Assembly (NCBI GenBank): GCA_016802295.1
Contig: JAESIW010000064.1
Coordinates: 594,778 to 658,777 of the forward strand
Length of the DNA stretch: 64,000 nt
Origin: Brachionus rotundiformis
Lineage: Eukaryota > Rotifera > Eurotatoria > Ploima > Brachionidae
Reading direction: 5' to 3'
Part shown: piece by piece, positions 23,601 to 36,000 of the stretch
How positions within the stretch are numbered: the first letter of the stretch is position 1
How the letters are laid out: each line of letters starts with the position of its first letter
The notes under the pieces: model-generated
The model's input: only the letters and a program-made list of their open reading frames with translations
Database searches by the model: none
What the model was told of the DNA's origin: nothing
Program-made: the position numbers and the translations under genes

Positions 23601-24199
23601 CAAAAGATGGTACTCTTTCTCGATCAATAACTCCTGCTAGAAATCCAAGTCTCAATGGTTGAATTCGATCTTGGACATCCATTTGCAGAACAGTTTGATC
23701 TCCAGTCTGAATTCGATCCTGCTCTTCGAAAAACGTGGTCGCTTTGGTCAAAATATGTCTCAATTCTTGCAGTTCCAGATAGTTTTTCTTCAATGCATCC
23801 TTATTTGAATTAACCTCTTGCAGATCATGTTCCAATTGCTCCAAAGCTGTCTCCATATCTATCATTTCTTTTGATTTGGGTGCCTCGCAAAATTCCTGCG
23901 CTTCTGATAAAGCTATTTCTTTCTCTTTGAGTATTTCACTCTCCAAAAAACGCAGCTTCCTCTCCATCTCCTCACATCGTCGGACTTCATTCACAAATTT
24001 CCGCTGAAAAGCATTCACAGTTGGATTAAGCTAAAAATTAATCAAATTAATCGTTTAATTTGGCCAAACATTTGGCACTCACATCTCTGAATTGCACAAT
24101 TCCAAGCTCACCAAGCTGGGCTACACAGGAGTATGCCGCTTCTGATTGAAAATAAATTTGACATAATGTCATGTCTTCTCCTCGAAAAAGGGAGCTCAT
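20681..24199 (-). CDS. ATP6V0A: V-type H+-ATPase 116 kDa subunit a
   Basis: Eleven exons (24199-24083, 24030-23518, 23370-23288, 23235-22929, 22874-22207, 22157-22000, 21947-21772, 21722-21567, 21534-21388, 21129-21012, 20955-20681) encode 905 aa. The subunit forms the proton half-channels of the V0 sector and acidifies organelles. The cytosolic N-half begins MSSLFRGEDMTLCQIYFQSE and contains NPTVNAFQRKFVNEVRRCEE. The C-half has about eight membrane helices, including PAPFTVITFPFLFAVMFGDA and YLRLWALSLAHAELSEVLW, whose first Arg corresponds to the essential proton-path Arg (yeast Vph1 R735). The C-terminus MEGLSAFLHALRLHWVEFQ is canonical. It is longer than the usual 830-850 aa because exons 8-9 encode an acidic Ser/Asp/Glu loop of about 100 residues. 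The donor after exon 9 is weak (GTTGAC) and is followed at once by an in-frame stop. Confidence 0.95.
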
Positions 24200-24758
24200 T
24201 TTTAGATTTTTTCTAAAAAATTAAAAAGAGATTTAAACAATCTTTAGTTTATTATTTTAAAACAAAAAAAAACTAGATATATCATAAATCGCATAAACAT
24301 GCTAGCTTAAATAGTTCTTGTTAAAAAAAATCAAGATTTAAATACTAAATTGAAAAAATTCAAGCTTTTTGTCATATTTAAGAATTGAAAATTTTGTTAA
24401 AAAAAATTTTAAATTAATTGCAGAGCAAAAAAATGTAATCATTGACAATTATGAAGCGCGGAATGTTTATCGATTTTTGCGACAAGATTTAAAATATTAT
24501 TTAGTTAATAAGGTTTAATTTATGATAAAATATAACAAACATAATTTGCACTATTCTCTATTTTAAAAGCTAGCCTTATCTTTTTTGAAACATGCTCGAC
24601 TTAGGTACAAAAATAATCTCAATTTACATAACTCTGTCCAAAGTGTATGCATATTGCAAGCTATTTCTCAAGAATTAAAAAATATAGTTCAAATGTGTAT
24701 CTTATTAGTAAATAAATAAAAATTTATTGTTCTAAATATTCACTTTTTTGGTTCAAAA
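24200..24758. other. Divergent promoter region, V-ATPase a / DGAT1
   Basis: 560-base spacer between two genes transcribed away from each other. AT-rich, with no frame or strong motif; presumably holds both promoters. Confidence 0.5.
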
Positions 24759-26448
24759 ATGAAAACAACTTCCGAAACTGAGGAACTTAGACACAGGAAA
24801 TTGTTACTGAAAAAACCTGAAGTCCAGTTAGAATCGGACAAAGTAAATTTACAGCCTAGCGAGCGGCCTCATCCATTCGAATCGTAAGAAAGCTGATTTT
24901 TAAAATTTTCCTTAAATAATTTATTTCTGATCATAATTTTTAAAAAATCTGAAAATAATAAATTGTTGAAAAATTAATCTTTTACGCAAAAATTAAATTT
25001 TTTTTAAATTTAATTAAAAAAAGGTGCCATAAAAAAAGAGATTCCCTATTGAGTTCAGCAAGTGGTTATACAAACTACCGCGGGATTTTAAACTTATGTG
25101 TTGTTTTACTAGTGATGTCGTCGAGTCGATTGGTGCTCGAAAATTTACTAAAATACGGCTTTTTGGTTAGATTTGATGTACCTGTTCTTTTCATAAAAGA
25201 TCCAACGGCATGGCCTTCACTACTAGCCATTGTCCTTTCAAATTTTTTTATCCTGTTGGCACTCTATTTTGAGAGGCTTTTACAAAAGGTATTAGAAAAA
25301 ATAAGAAATTTTATTTTTACTTTTATCTAATTAAAAGTCGAAAATTGGTGAAAATAGTGGTAAATTTCTGTGTTTGGTTAATATATTTACTGCTTTGTTG
25401 ATTCCAGCTATTTACTTATGGTATCGCGAAGCAAATCCAGGTATAAATTAAACACAAGAAGAAATCGTTCTTGTTAATTTTTGGTATCTGCTTAAGTGTC
25501 GTCGTTTTTTGCCTTGGCTTGGTTCACATGTTTGTCTATGAAGTTGGTTTCTTATTTTCAGGTCAATCGACACCACAGACTCAAGTGGAAAAATGAAAAA
25601 AAAGATAGCAATGAGGCAAAAAAAAACACTGGAAATGAAAAAAATGATTCCTTAATAGAATATCCACAGAATTTGAATATAAAAAATTTATACTATTTTA
25701 TGGCTGCTCCAACTCTTTGTTACGAGCTGAACTTCCCAAGATCAGAACGCATTAGAAAAAGCTTTCTAATACGTAGATCTGGCGAGATAATATTTTTGTC
25801 CAGTCTGTCTCTTTTCTTACTTCAGCAATGGGTAGTGCCAATACTCAAAAACAGTAAAATACCTTTTCGTGAAACAAACATATTAAAAATAATTGAAAGA
25901 CTGCTCAAACTAGCTGTGCCTAACCATGTAATTTGGCTAATCGGCTTCTATTGTTTCTTCCATTCATATCTAAATGTATTGGCCGAAGTATTACGATTTG
26001 GTGATAGAGAATTCTACCGAGACTGGTGGAATGCTGAAAATGTGGATAGCTTTTGGCAAAACTGGAATATTCCAGTGCACAAATTTTGTTTAAGACACAT
26101 CTACAAGCCTCTATTGGCACAAGGAATCATCAAAGCACAAGCTAGTCTTATAGTTTTCTTTGTATCGGCATTTTTTCATGAATACTTGGTATCCATACCT
26201 TTAAGAATGTTTAGGATTTGGGCTTTTTTGGGAATGATTGTTCAGGTAAAATAAACTTAACTATTCCAATTAGAATAAAATTTAAAATTTGCATTTTCAA
26301 GATACCATTTGCTATTATAGTGAAAAAATTTTTACATGGTAATTATGGAAATATGGCAGTTTGGATTTCGTTGATCATAGGTCAACCAATAGCTATTATG
26401 ATGTATATTCATGATTATTATATCGATTATTTTCAAGTTTCAAATTAG
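24759..26448 (+). CDS. DGAT1: Diacylglycerol O-acyltransferase 1 (MBOAT family)
   Basis: Five exons (24759-24883, 25024-25288, 25338-25440, 25497-26245, 26302-26448) encode 462 aa. DGAT1 is an ER multi-pass enzyme that makes triacylglycerol from diacylglycerol and acyl-CoA. Signatures: CHKKRDSLLSSASGYTNYRG at the start of the membrane region, APTLCYELNFPRSERIRK, VPNHVIWLIGFY, FGDREFYRDWWNAENVDSFW (the FYxDWWN acyl-CoA motif), and SAFFHEYLVSIPLRMFR with the catalytic His of MBOAT enzymes, then GQPIAIMMYIHDYY. The N-terminal 40 residues are hydrophilic and variable, as in other DGAT1 proteins. Length is close to the human enzyme (488 aa). Confidence 0.95.
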
Positions 26449-28529
26449 TTTTTTTTAAAAAACTTGTTTAGTATTTTTGAACTTGACTAGTCTAGTTCTT
26501 GAAAGTTAATAATTTATTTTATATACTATGAGTTTTTGGTTTTACCAGAATTATTTTTTTAATTTGAATAAACTAATCTGAAAATATTTGTTCAAATTTT
26601 TTTATTTTTTCCTCCAAAGGCGACTTTTTCGTATCTATTTTTAACAATAATAATTTTTGATAATTTAAAAAATTAATCGATAATTTATTTTATCAAATAA
26701 TAAAAGCTTAAATTTATGTTGCTCAGTTTTGAATTCATATAAAAATTTATTCTAATGAGACACAATTAAATAATAACTTTCTCACAATTATTTTTTTAAA
26801 AAATTACTTTTTAATAATAAATAAATATATAAATGATTAATAGTTTTGTTAATCTTTCGTTGAAAATGATCATTCTGGATTAAATAACCCACATAAAGAT
26901 CTATAACAAGATTAAAGCATTATCTTTCAGAAGTTTAAGTATTTATAGACTAGTAAATTCTTCAGTAATAGTTCTGATCTGACTAGATCCTAATTGATAT
27001 AAATCAATCAAGATTTTAATTATAAAAGTGTAAGATTGATTTTCTATTAATTAGATTTTTTTTGTGCTAAATAATTTCAAAATAAAAATTTGTATAATTT
27101 AACTTTTCAATTATGAAGAATAAAAACATTTATAAGCCATATTTTAAAGAAAGAAAGTTAAAAAATAATAATGTTTAAATAATTAAATTTATCATTATTT
27201 TAAAACAAAAAATGAATTTTTTATTAAAATTGAAATAATAAGATCTAATATAATAGTCAATTTTGAAGATATTTAACTTGCAAATTAGGTATTCATTATA
27301 TAACATCCTTATTAAAAAAAATTTTTGTTTTCCTGGCGAAAGCTTAAGATTTTTTAATGGTAATCTTTCGTGAAATCTAAATAAAAGATAAATTTTGATT
27401 AGAATTGAAATGTTTTTTAAATATAAACTATTTTATCTAGTTATTTATTTATTTATTTGAGTTGAACGTAGCGTTGCCATACTTTTATGCTGTTATCATT
27501 TTTTAGTTTTTATGACTAAATTATCTTGAAACAAAGATGGTTTAAAAATCGCTCAGTTTTAAAAAAAAACTAGTTATCTATATAAAAAAGAATGAAATCA
27601 GAACCAGAATACAAGAATATTTTTTGATTAACTAATTTCAAATTACCTTCGGTCGGAAGAGTAATTAAATTATTTCATAAATAAATTTTGATTAGATTAT
27701 TATTATTCTTTAATTAATAACTTCCGGTATATTAATTTTTCTTATGATTTCAGAAAACATTTTGTTTCTTCGTTGAGTATTATGATAAAATTTACAAAAA
27801 TGTTTTTAAAGCCTTTAAATTTTAATAAATTTAACATTAGTTTTAAAAATCTACTTTTATTTTTATGAAAATTATTAAGATATTTAATGGATATGTTTTT
27901 TTCTCCGATGGACCATTCAAAAATGAATCTAAAAAATTTTTCCTAATTAAAATCATGATAAAATTTGGTATTTAAGTGTCCATTATTTTACTAATGCGAT
28001 TCAAAATCAATTAGAGTTTTAATCGTATTTAAAATATTTATCAGACTAATTAAATACTTATTTAATGTTTTTTATTTCAATTTATTAATTAAAATTAAAT
28101 ACCAATTTTGATAAGTTCATTCAAGGGACCTGAATAATGTTTCATATTAAATTTAAAGCTGGAAATTTTGGTAATTAAATCAAGGCACTTGATTTTGCAT
28201 AATTTAGAATTAGAACAACATAAATAAAATCAAGCATAATTCCAAATGATTTTCGAAGCAGAATATGTTTTAATTATTTAAAAGTCTGAAAAATCAATTT
28301 ACATTAGAGGAGGAAATCTTCCATCAGTCAACTTTTATGTATCATTTTTAATTTTGTCTCCAATCGATTTTTTTCTAATTTCAATAAGAAATAAAATCGA
28401 TTTAGTTAAATAATTTAGAATTTTTTATTCACAGTCTTGGCTCAAATAGATCCCTAGACATTTGATGTATTTAGTGTGTTGTTTTTAGTTTTTTTTTTAT
28501 CTTATCAAAAAAGATTGTCATAAAAAATA
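26449..28529. other. Intergenic about 2.1 kb, no gene seen
   Basis: Very AT-rich. I read both strands and found no frame above background, no tRNA-like structure and no transposon signature. Confidence 0.55.
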
Positions 28530-31245
28530 ATGGAATTAACATCAAATACGCGATATAGTGTTTTGAGAGAGAAAGCCTCCGAAAAAAGTTTGTCAACATT
28601 AGAACCTTCTTCCAGAAATCCAGCATCGAACGAGACAGAATCTAAGACATTGGAACAAGACCTTGATAGCCTAGTTCTCCAAACACTCCCATCGGTCGAC
28701 TACTCGACTGCATTAAACTCAAAGCCAAGCAAATTTCGACTTTATTTGGAAAAAATTCTCCTAATTACTACATTGGTTCTTCTAGTTGTCATTTTCGCCC
28801 TAACACTAATTAGCTTAAGTTTAAAAAAAGAGCTTGCCAAAAGAGACGAGATTTGCACCACTGACCAATGTTTGATGGTCGCTGCCACGATTCGCAATTC
28901 CATTAACCCGGATATAAATCCCTGTGATGACTTCTATGAATATGCTTGTGGCGGTTGGGTTAAAAAAAATTTAATACCAACTGGTTTTTCAAGATGGGGA
29001 ACCCTGAGCATGGTCACTTATGAAAATAATCTTTTGCTAAAGGAAAAACTTGAGTGCAATATGACCAAAGTTGGCGAAAATTTTACTGATGCTGAATTAA
29101 AAGCTAAGCGCTTTTACATGTCATGTATGGACAAAAATGGCAAAATTGAGTCCCTTGGGGCCAAGCCTCTTTTGAAAATACTTCAAAAGGTTATGTATAA
29201 AAACAAAACAAGCAATAAACTGGTAATAAATGAGACATTTACTGAGCTTTTAAAACTAATTCAGAGGGAGTATGGAGTCAATTCTTTATTTGAATTCAAT
29301 GTTCTAGATGATGACAAAAATTCTAGTTTTAGCAACATAGAGGTTTTATAACTTAAGAAAATTTATATTTTAAGATTAAATTTTAAAAATTTAAAGATCA
29401 TACAAGGATCGTTGGGTCTTGAGCGTTCATTTTATATCAATAATTCAAGTGAAAAAAATATAAAAGTAAAAAATTTAAAGGAAAATTTAAAAATAAAAAT
29501 TAAATTAAAATTTATCAGGTTATAGAGATTTATAAGAAAACTTTAGCTAATGTTTTGAATTTGCTTTTTGATAACATTGATAATGCAACAGAAGAAATCG
29601 AGAACTTATTTGAATTTGAGACCAAACTTGCCAATATTATGTGTAAATTTAAAGAATTTAATTTGATATTTTAAATTATATTTAAAAAAAATAAATAATT
29701 TTAGTGCCATCGGAAAAAATATCCAGTGTAGAAAGCTCATATAATAGAATACATATGTATGATTTGAATAAAGAATATGCTACATTTTTTAATTGGACTG
29801 AATTTTTGAATTCAATACTTAAAAAATACGGTTCCAATGAAATAATAAGAGAAAATGATGATATAATTGTAATTGGTATAGACTACTTCAAAGATCTAAA
29901 TGAGTTAATAAAAGAGTATAGGTCAAATCCAGAGAAGGAAAAAATAATAAAATTGTCAGTAATTGCACAATTAATTAAATTTTCTCTTCCTTTATTGTCC
30001 AAAGAATATCGAGAACAGTTTACTGCTTTGGGTGAAGCATTGACTGGCTCGCATTCAGCAGAAAGATGGCAAACTTGTTTGGAGCATACAGATACCATAC
30101 TTGGTCTTGGTTTCGCATTGACCAGAATTTTTTTGCGAGTTTCTCCAATTAATTCAAAAACTAAGGCAGAAAAAATGATTAGTTCCATAAAAAATTCATT
30201 TGTTGAAAACTTTGGACAAATTCCCTGGATGGATGAAGAAACTAGGCGCTTGGCAGAAGATAAAGTCAAGCATGTAGATGATTTAATAGGCTATCCAGAT
30301 TTTGTCGAAAAAGATGAGCTACTTAACAAACGATATAAGGACTTGTATATAAATGAAGATGATTATTTTGGTAATGAAATTAGACTTGTCCAATTTGCTT
30401 TAAAAAATGAAGTATCAGCTTACCGAACCCGGGTAAATAGGGCTGAGTAAGCTTTTGTCTTTTTCAAATGAGTCTTTTTCTAAATTATTTGAATAGATGG
30501 GAAATGACGTCATCAGCTGTAAATGCTTACTATTCACCTACACGAAATCAAATCGTTTTTCCAAGTGGTATCTTGAAAGAACCATTTTTTCATCCCAGAA
30601 AGTAATTTTTGACAAAAAATTGTTCTAGATTTAAATATTTATAAAATTCAGTCCAATGTCTATTAACTATGGTTCAATCGGATCCATCATGGGACATGAA
30701 TTGACCCACGGTTTTGACAATTCTGGAAGAGAATATGACAAAAATGGAATAATGCATCAATGGTGGAACAACAAGACAATAAATGATTTTAAGGAGGCAT
30801 CAAAGTGCATGGTTGAACAGTATTCCAAATTTAAAGTGATCGATGAAGATTATTTAAATGGTAATCAAACTTTAGGAGAAAATATTGCAGATAATGGAGG
30901 ACTTAGATCGGCATATAATGCTTATATAAAATGGATCGAGGAATATGGTGAAGAAAAAAATTTACCATTATTAAATCTATCAAATAGACAAATCTTCTTT
31001 GTCTCATTCGCGCAGGTATATTTTTAGAATCAAATTTGAATTTATCTATCAAAAATTAATTAACTTAGACATGGTGTTCCAAGATAACGGACGACTCTTT
31101 ACATCTATCCATTTCAGTTGACCAGCATTCGCCTCCTAAATTTCGAGTGTTAGGAACAATCTCTAATTCTGATGAGTTTGCTGAAGCCTTCAATTGCCCA
31201 ATCGATTCTAAAATGAATCCGAAGAAAAAATGTAAAATTTGGTAA
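28530..31245 (+). CDS. M13 zinc metallopeptidase (neprilysin/ECE-like)
   Basis: Seven exons (28530-29342, 29397-29465, 29519-29642, 29705-30446, 30497-30601, 30652-31015, 31069-31245) encode 797 aa. It is a type II membrane ectoenzyme: a cytosolic Ser/Glu-rich tail, a transmembrane helix at about 73-97, then the M13 ectodomain opening with INPCDDFYEYACGGWVKKN. The Zn site is HELTH (about 633-637) with the third ligand in ENIAD (about 694-698). Also present are NAYYSP, the substrate-backbone motif of the family, and the C-terminal CKIW (CxxW), needed for maturation. Several NxS/T glycosylation sites are visible. Such enzymes clear or process secreted peptides. It is closest in pattern to endothelin-converting enzyme/neprilysin-like proteins; the exact subfamily is undecided. 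Confidence 0.94.
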
Positions 31246-33022
31246 AATTTGGTATGTGTATTTTTAATGCTCTAAATAGTTTGAATTAATTTGTGTCAGT
31301 TAGTTTTTTTATGATTTTTAATAATCTCGGTTGTTTTAAATTATGTTTACTATTATTTAAAATAATATTAATAAATTGTTAAAATTATTTTTTTACTTTT
31401 ACCAAAATTTAATGAAATTAAGTCTTATTAATTTAAAAAAAAGTTTCTCCACTATTTAAAAGTTTTCTTAAAATAATATGCAACTACAAATGTAATTAAA
31501 ATAATCATAAAATCAAATAAAGTACCTATCTAGTAGCTAGATGATCTTAAATATTCATTTTTATTTTAAATTTAATTGACATTTACTTTAATTGTTCTTT
31601 CAATAAAACATCTAGATCAGTAATTTTTGAGCAGATTATAAAATTTTACATTTTTTTAAATTAAAGTATAATTTTAAAATAAACTTTTACAAATTGTTTA
31701 TTTAAAGGGTGTTTTCAGCAAATATTTATTTTTAAAACAATTCAAATTAATTTTATAGAGAAAATTAAGTTTTCAAATTTTTTAGAATTAAAAGAATTTT
31801 TCAAGGACCAATATATCTAACTACTTAAAGTAAATAGAAAATATGTTTATTCATTGATTTAAGTTTAAAAATCAATCAAAATATTTAAAATTTAATATAA
31901 TATAAAAATGAGCAAAATTGAAAATTGACCTGATCTCTGAAGATGATCATAAATCTTTTAAATTCACTTATATTTTAGATTTTTCATTAAAGAAAAATAA
32001 AAAAAATTTTAAAAGCTTTTTTAAAGTTTTAAAGGTGTTTTTAGCTTGAAGAGATTGTTGTGAATATATTTGATAACATTTAGATAACTCATTAAAATAT
32101 TATTAATTTTTTACAAGATTTATTTAACTAATAAAAACTTAGTACATAAAATAACATTAGTTTAATCTTTACCAAATTTTGATTAAATTTTAATCTTATT
32201 GTAAATATTGACCACAATACTAACTGAAAAATTTTTTTATCAGAATAACAAATTTAGATAAATTTCATCTAGTTGTTAATTTAACTATTTACTTTAAAAA
32301 TTCACCTGATTTTAATGTTGACCGTGATATATATATACTCTATGCCAAGTATTTATCTAAAGGTTACTTACAATTACAAACTACTCTTGCTAAAACTACT
32401 ACTTACTTGTGTAGTAGAGATTATAAGTGACATTTTATAAGATATTAAATTTAGCTACTTAAATAAAAAAAACAAACCTAAACCAAATTTTTTCTTTTTT
32501 TAATTATCTAAATATAATCCCGTTCTTTATAATAACATTCAGCTCTTTCAATCATCATACACACAAAACTCAATCTTTACGAATATCAATGTACACAACT
32601 AATAGTTTACTTATAAGTCCCTTTGAATGTGTATTTAGATAAAATTATTATTTCAAATGGTATTTTGGCGTCTTAGAAGCTATTTAAGCTATTTTTTTAC
32701 TCATAAAATCATCTCATACAATAGTAAGATTAAAAAACTATAAAATCTTAGTTTTCAATAGACTTAAACTCGGATTTCTGTGTCGTGGTCAATCTCCGAA
32801 AAATATCTCTATTCAAATAAGATATATTTCCTCAATCTCGTTTTTTTCTTAGCGTCTTTGTTTAATCTCCCTATTATAAATTTGATTGAGTTTCAAATTC
32901 ATTCTATCAAAAATAAAAAAAATTTATATATCTATATATATGTGTGTATATAAAAGTTTATTTTTGAATATATGGATGTTTTTCCAAAAAATTAATCAAA
33001 ATTCTTTAAAAATTTTAGAGAT
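31246..33022. other. Intergenic about 1.8 kb with EGF-gene promoter at right end
   Basis: AT-rich, no convincing frame. Base composition becomes less skewed from about 32300, with CA/AC-rich patches, nearing the promoter of the EGF gene. Confidence 0.5.
32947..32956 (+). promoter_or_regulatory. TATA box of the Ly6/EGF gene
   Basis: TATATAAAAG sits about 67 bases upstream of the ATG at 33023, directly after a short TA/TG dinucleotide run. Position and sequence fit a core promoter. Confidence 0.45.
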
Positions 33023-36000
33023 ATGAATATACTTTGTGTATTTTTTCTCCTGGGGACGGCCTTTCACCAGACCAGGGGGTTGCCAAGTGCAAACTTGTCA
33101 ATGCCTTTTAGTGATGTGATAATTTTGTCATCCAAAAATTTAAATTGCTTTTCATGTGCTCATGATAATTTAAAAACACGTGAATGCACTTGCCAATCTT
33201 CCAAATGTGTCCTTAAATCAATTAGCAACAATTCAACTTTTAGTAATTAATTTCAAAAAAGATTAAAGTTTGTTTTAAATTTTTCAAAAAAGTTTCGGAT
33301 CGGTCTTGCACGGACGAACCATGGTTAAACAACTTACTATACGATGGTTGTTTGACCTATTCAAACAAATACTGGTGCGTTTGTTCATCAGATTATTGCA
33401 ATGATGGAAACATAACTGCCATCCGTGGCAATGACGACTGCTCATTGAATCCGTGTCCTGTTGGTTCAATGTGTTTGGACACATTTGAGGGCTTCAAGTG
33501 TATGTGTGCCCCTTGGGAGCCATCGTGTACATATTCACAACCAGCAAATTGTCCATGCAGTAATGGCGGCATATGTGTCCAGTTGCCCAGTGGAAATTTA
33601 GGATGTAGTTGCCGATATGGTTTTACCGGCGACAAATGTGAAAAAAGTAAAGTTTCTTTCCGGATCTTAATTCCAGTTTACTTTTAGAAATCGGATCTTT
33701 TAAATTACTGGTCAAATTTTTTCAGTAATTAAGTCACGTAAAAGAACTCTTAAGAGAAAAACTAGAAATTTTGATAATACGCAGGAAATTTTGAATTTGT
33801 CCGATATTGACACCATAACCATTGATGAAAACTATGATTTGGATATCAAGACAATAGAAAAAATGGTAGAGGAAGGCAAGCCTAAAAGTGCTTCTGTTAA
33901 TATTTATAAAAGTGATCTTTATGATGATTACTATGATTATTATGACACAATAAAACTAATTCATGACATGGAAAATGATTTGGATGAATATAGAGATTAC
34001 AATGAATATTACTACGACGAGGAAGATTTAAAAACTGATATACCAAGCTCTACTCTAACACCTGACATTCAAACAGAATTGATTAAGAACTTATGTAATT
34101 TATAAAACATATATGATAATAAGAAATTATTTTTAAATTTTTCTAGACTTGGATCCCTGTGAACCTAATCCATGCAATAGTGGTAAATGTGAAAAAAAAG
34201 AGGGCAATTTTGAATGCAGATGTCCTCCTGGTTCTTTTGGAAAACTTTGTCATTTGTGTAATTAATATTTAAAATGAAAAATTATTTAAATAAATTTTTC
34301 AATTTGTTTTAGCTTCTTTCGGTATATGTCCTGAAGAAAATCCCTGTAAAAATAATGGAATATGTATGGATTCCGATCCAGTGTTTAAATGTATTTGCCA
34401 TGTAGATTTTTTTGGAACATTCTGCGAAAAAAGTAGATTTAGACTATCTTAAAATTTATAAATATTACAACAATTTTTAGGAATTGATCAATGTATGTTC
34501 AATAATCCATGTCAAAATCAAGCCACTTGTTTATTTAATTCGGGTTCAATAAAATGCCTATGTCCTTTTGGATACACTGGAACCAATTGTGAAAAAAGTA
34601 AAGTTTAGCATAAGAATAAAAAAAAATCTAAAACATTTTGATGTAGAAATATGCGATGTAATGAATCCATGTTTAAATAACGGTGTATGTATCATGGATC
34701 AACATTATACAAATTATAGCCAAGAAGACCAAGATTTGATGGGGACCAAGTGCTTTTGCAAGCCTGGTTATGAAGGAAATCGCTGTGAAAAAGTTCGATT
34801 TGTAATTGGATGTCCACCAATAAATCCATGTTTAAATAATGGTCACTGTGTTAGTAAAGCATTTGGGTTTCAGTGCATTTGTCCACGCAAATTTACTGGT
34901 ATACGGTGTCAGTTGGAAAGAAAAATTGGTTACAAAAATAAATCTATAAAAATAAAAACTCGTGATGAATGTTTAATCAGAAAGCACCAATGTAAAAATA
35001 AGGGAGTTTGCTTGATGACTGTAAGAGGTGTTAAATGTCAATGCTTACCTGACTATACGGGAAAATTTTGCCAATATAGATTGCTTAATAAGAAAAGCAA
35101 TAAAATTTGAGACCAGTTTTTATAAGGTACTTTTTAAAAAATTATTAAACGCTTTTGCTTTTTGCTTTATTTTAAATAAAATTTTAAAAACAAAAAACGC
35201 AGCTTTCAGCTTATTTTTTGAAAATTTTTACTAATTTTTTTAAATTTTAAAGGTCCGATGATAGTTAAAGTTTAGCTAAGCTAGGTTAAGATTTTTTAAA
35301 GTCTTTTTTTTCATTTAATTTTAATAGGAGATTTGTGTGCACCTAACCCATGTGGTAATGGAGGATCTTGTAGCTCAGATGGATTTACAATTAAATGCTT
35401 CTGTAGATTAGGTTTTCAAGGAGATCTATGCCAAATATGTGATGCTTGTCAGCCCAACCCTGTAAATTTCAATTACCTTAATTTAAGATTGATTAAAATT
35501 CAAAAACTAAATTAGTGTTTAAATAATGCTATTTGTGACTCGGATGGTATGGGAGGGTTCACTTGCAAATGCTCTCCAGGCTATACAGGAAGAACCTGTG
35601 ATTTCCGTAACTTATTTTGTTTAAAAATACTTCTTCCGTTGTAAAATTAATTGATAAAGCTGTTGTGAACCAGCCGTCAAATCCTTGTCAGCCAAATCCA
35701 TGTAAAAATGGAGGTCAGTGCTCACCAGTTGGTAATGGTTACAATTGCCAATGTCCACCTGAATTTACTGGATTAGTTTGTGATACTTCTGCTGTTAATA
35801 ACAGTGAGATTTATTTTTTAGTGTAAAATTTATCATAATAATTTTATGAAGATCCATGCCAACCAAATCCATGCAAAAATGGTGCAAATTGTATTGTTTC
35901 TGGATATTATTTTAATTGTATTTGTCCTTCTGAATTTACCGGAACTAACTGTGACATTTCTGTAGCACCACCAAGTTATTTAAAGAAAAAAAATGTATTT

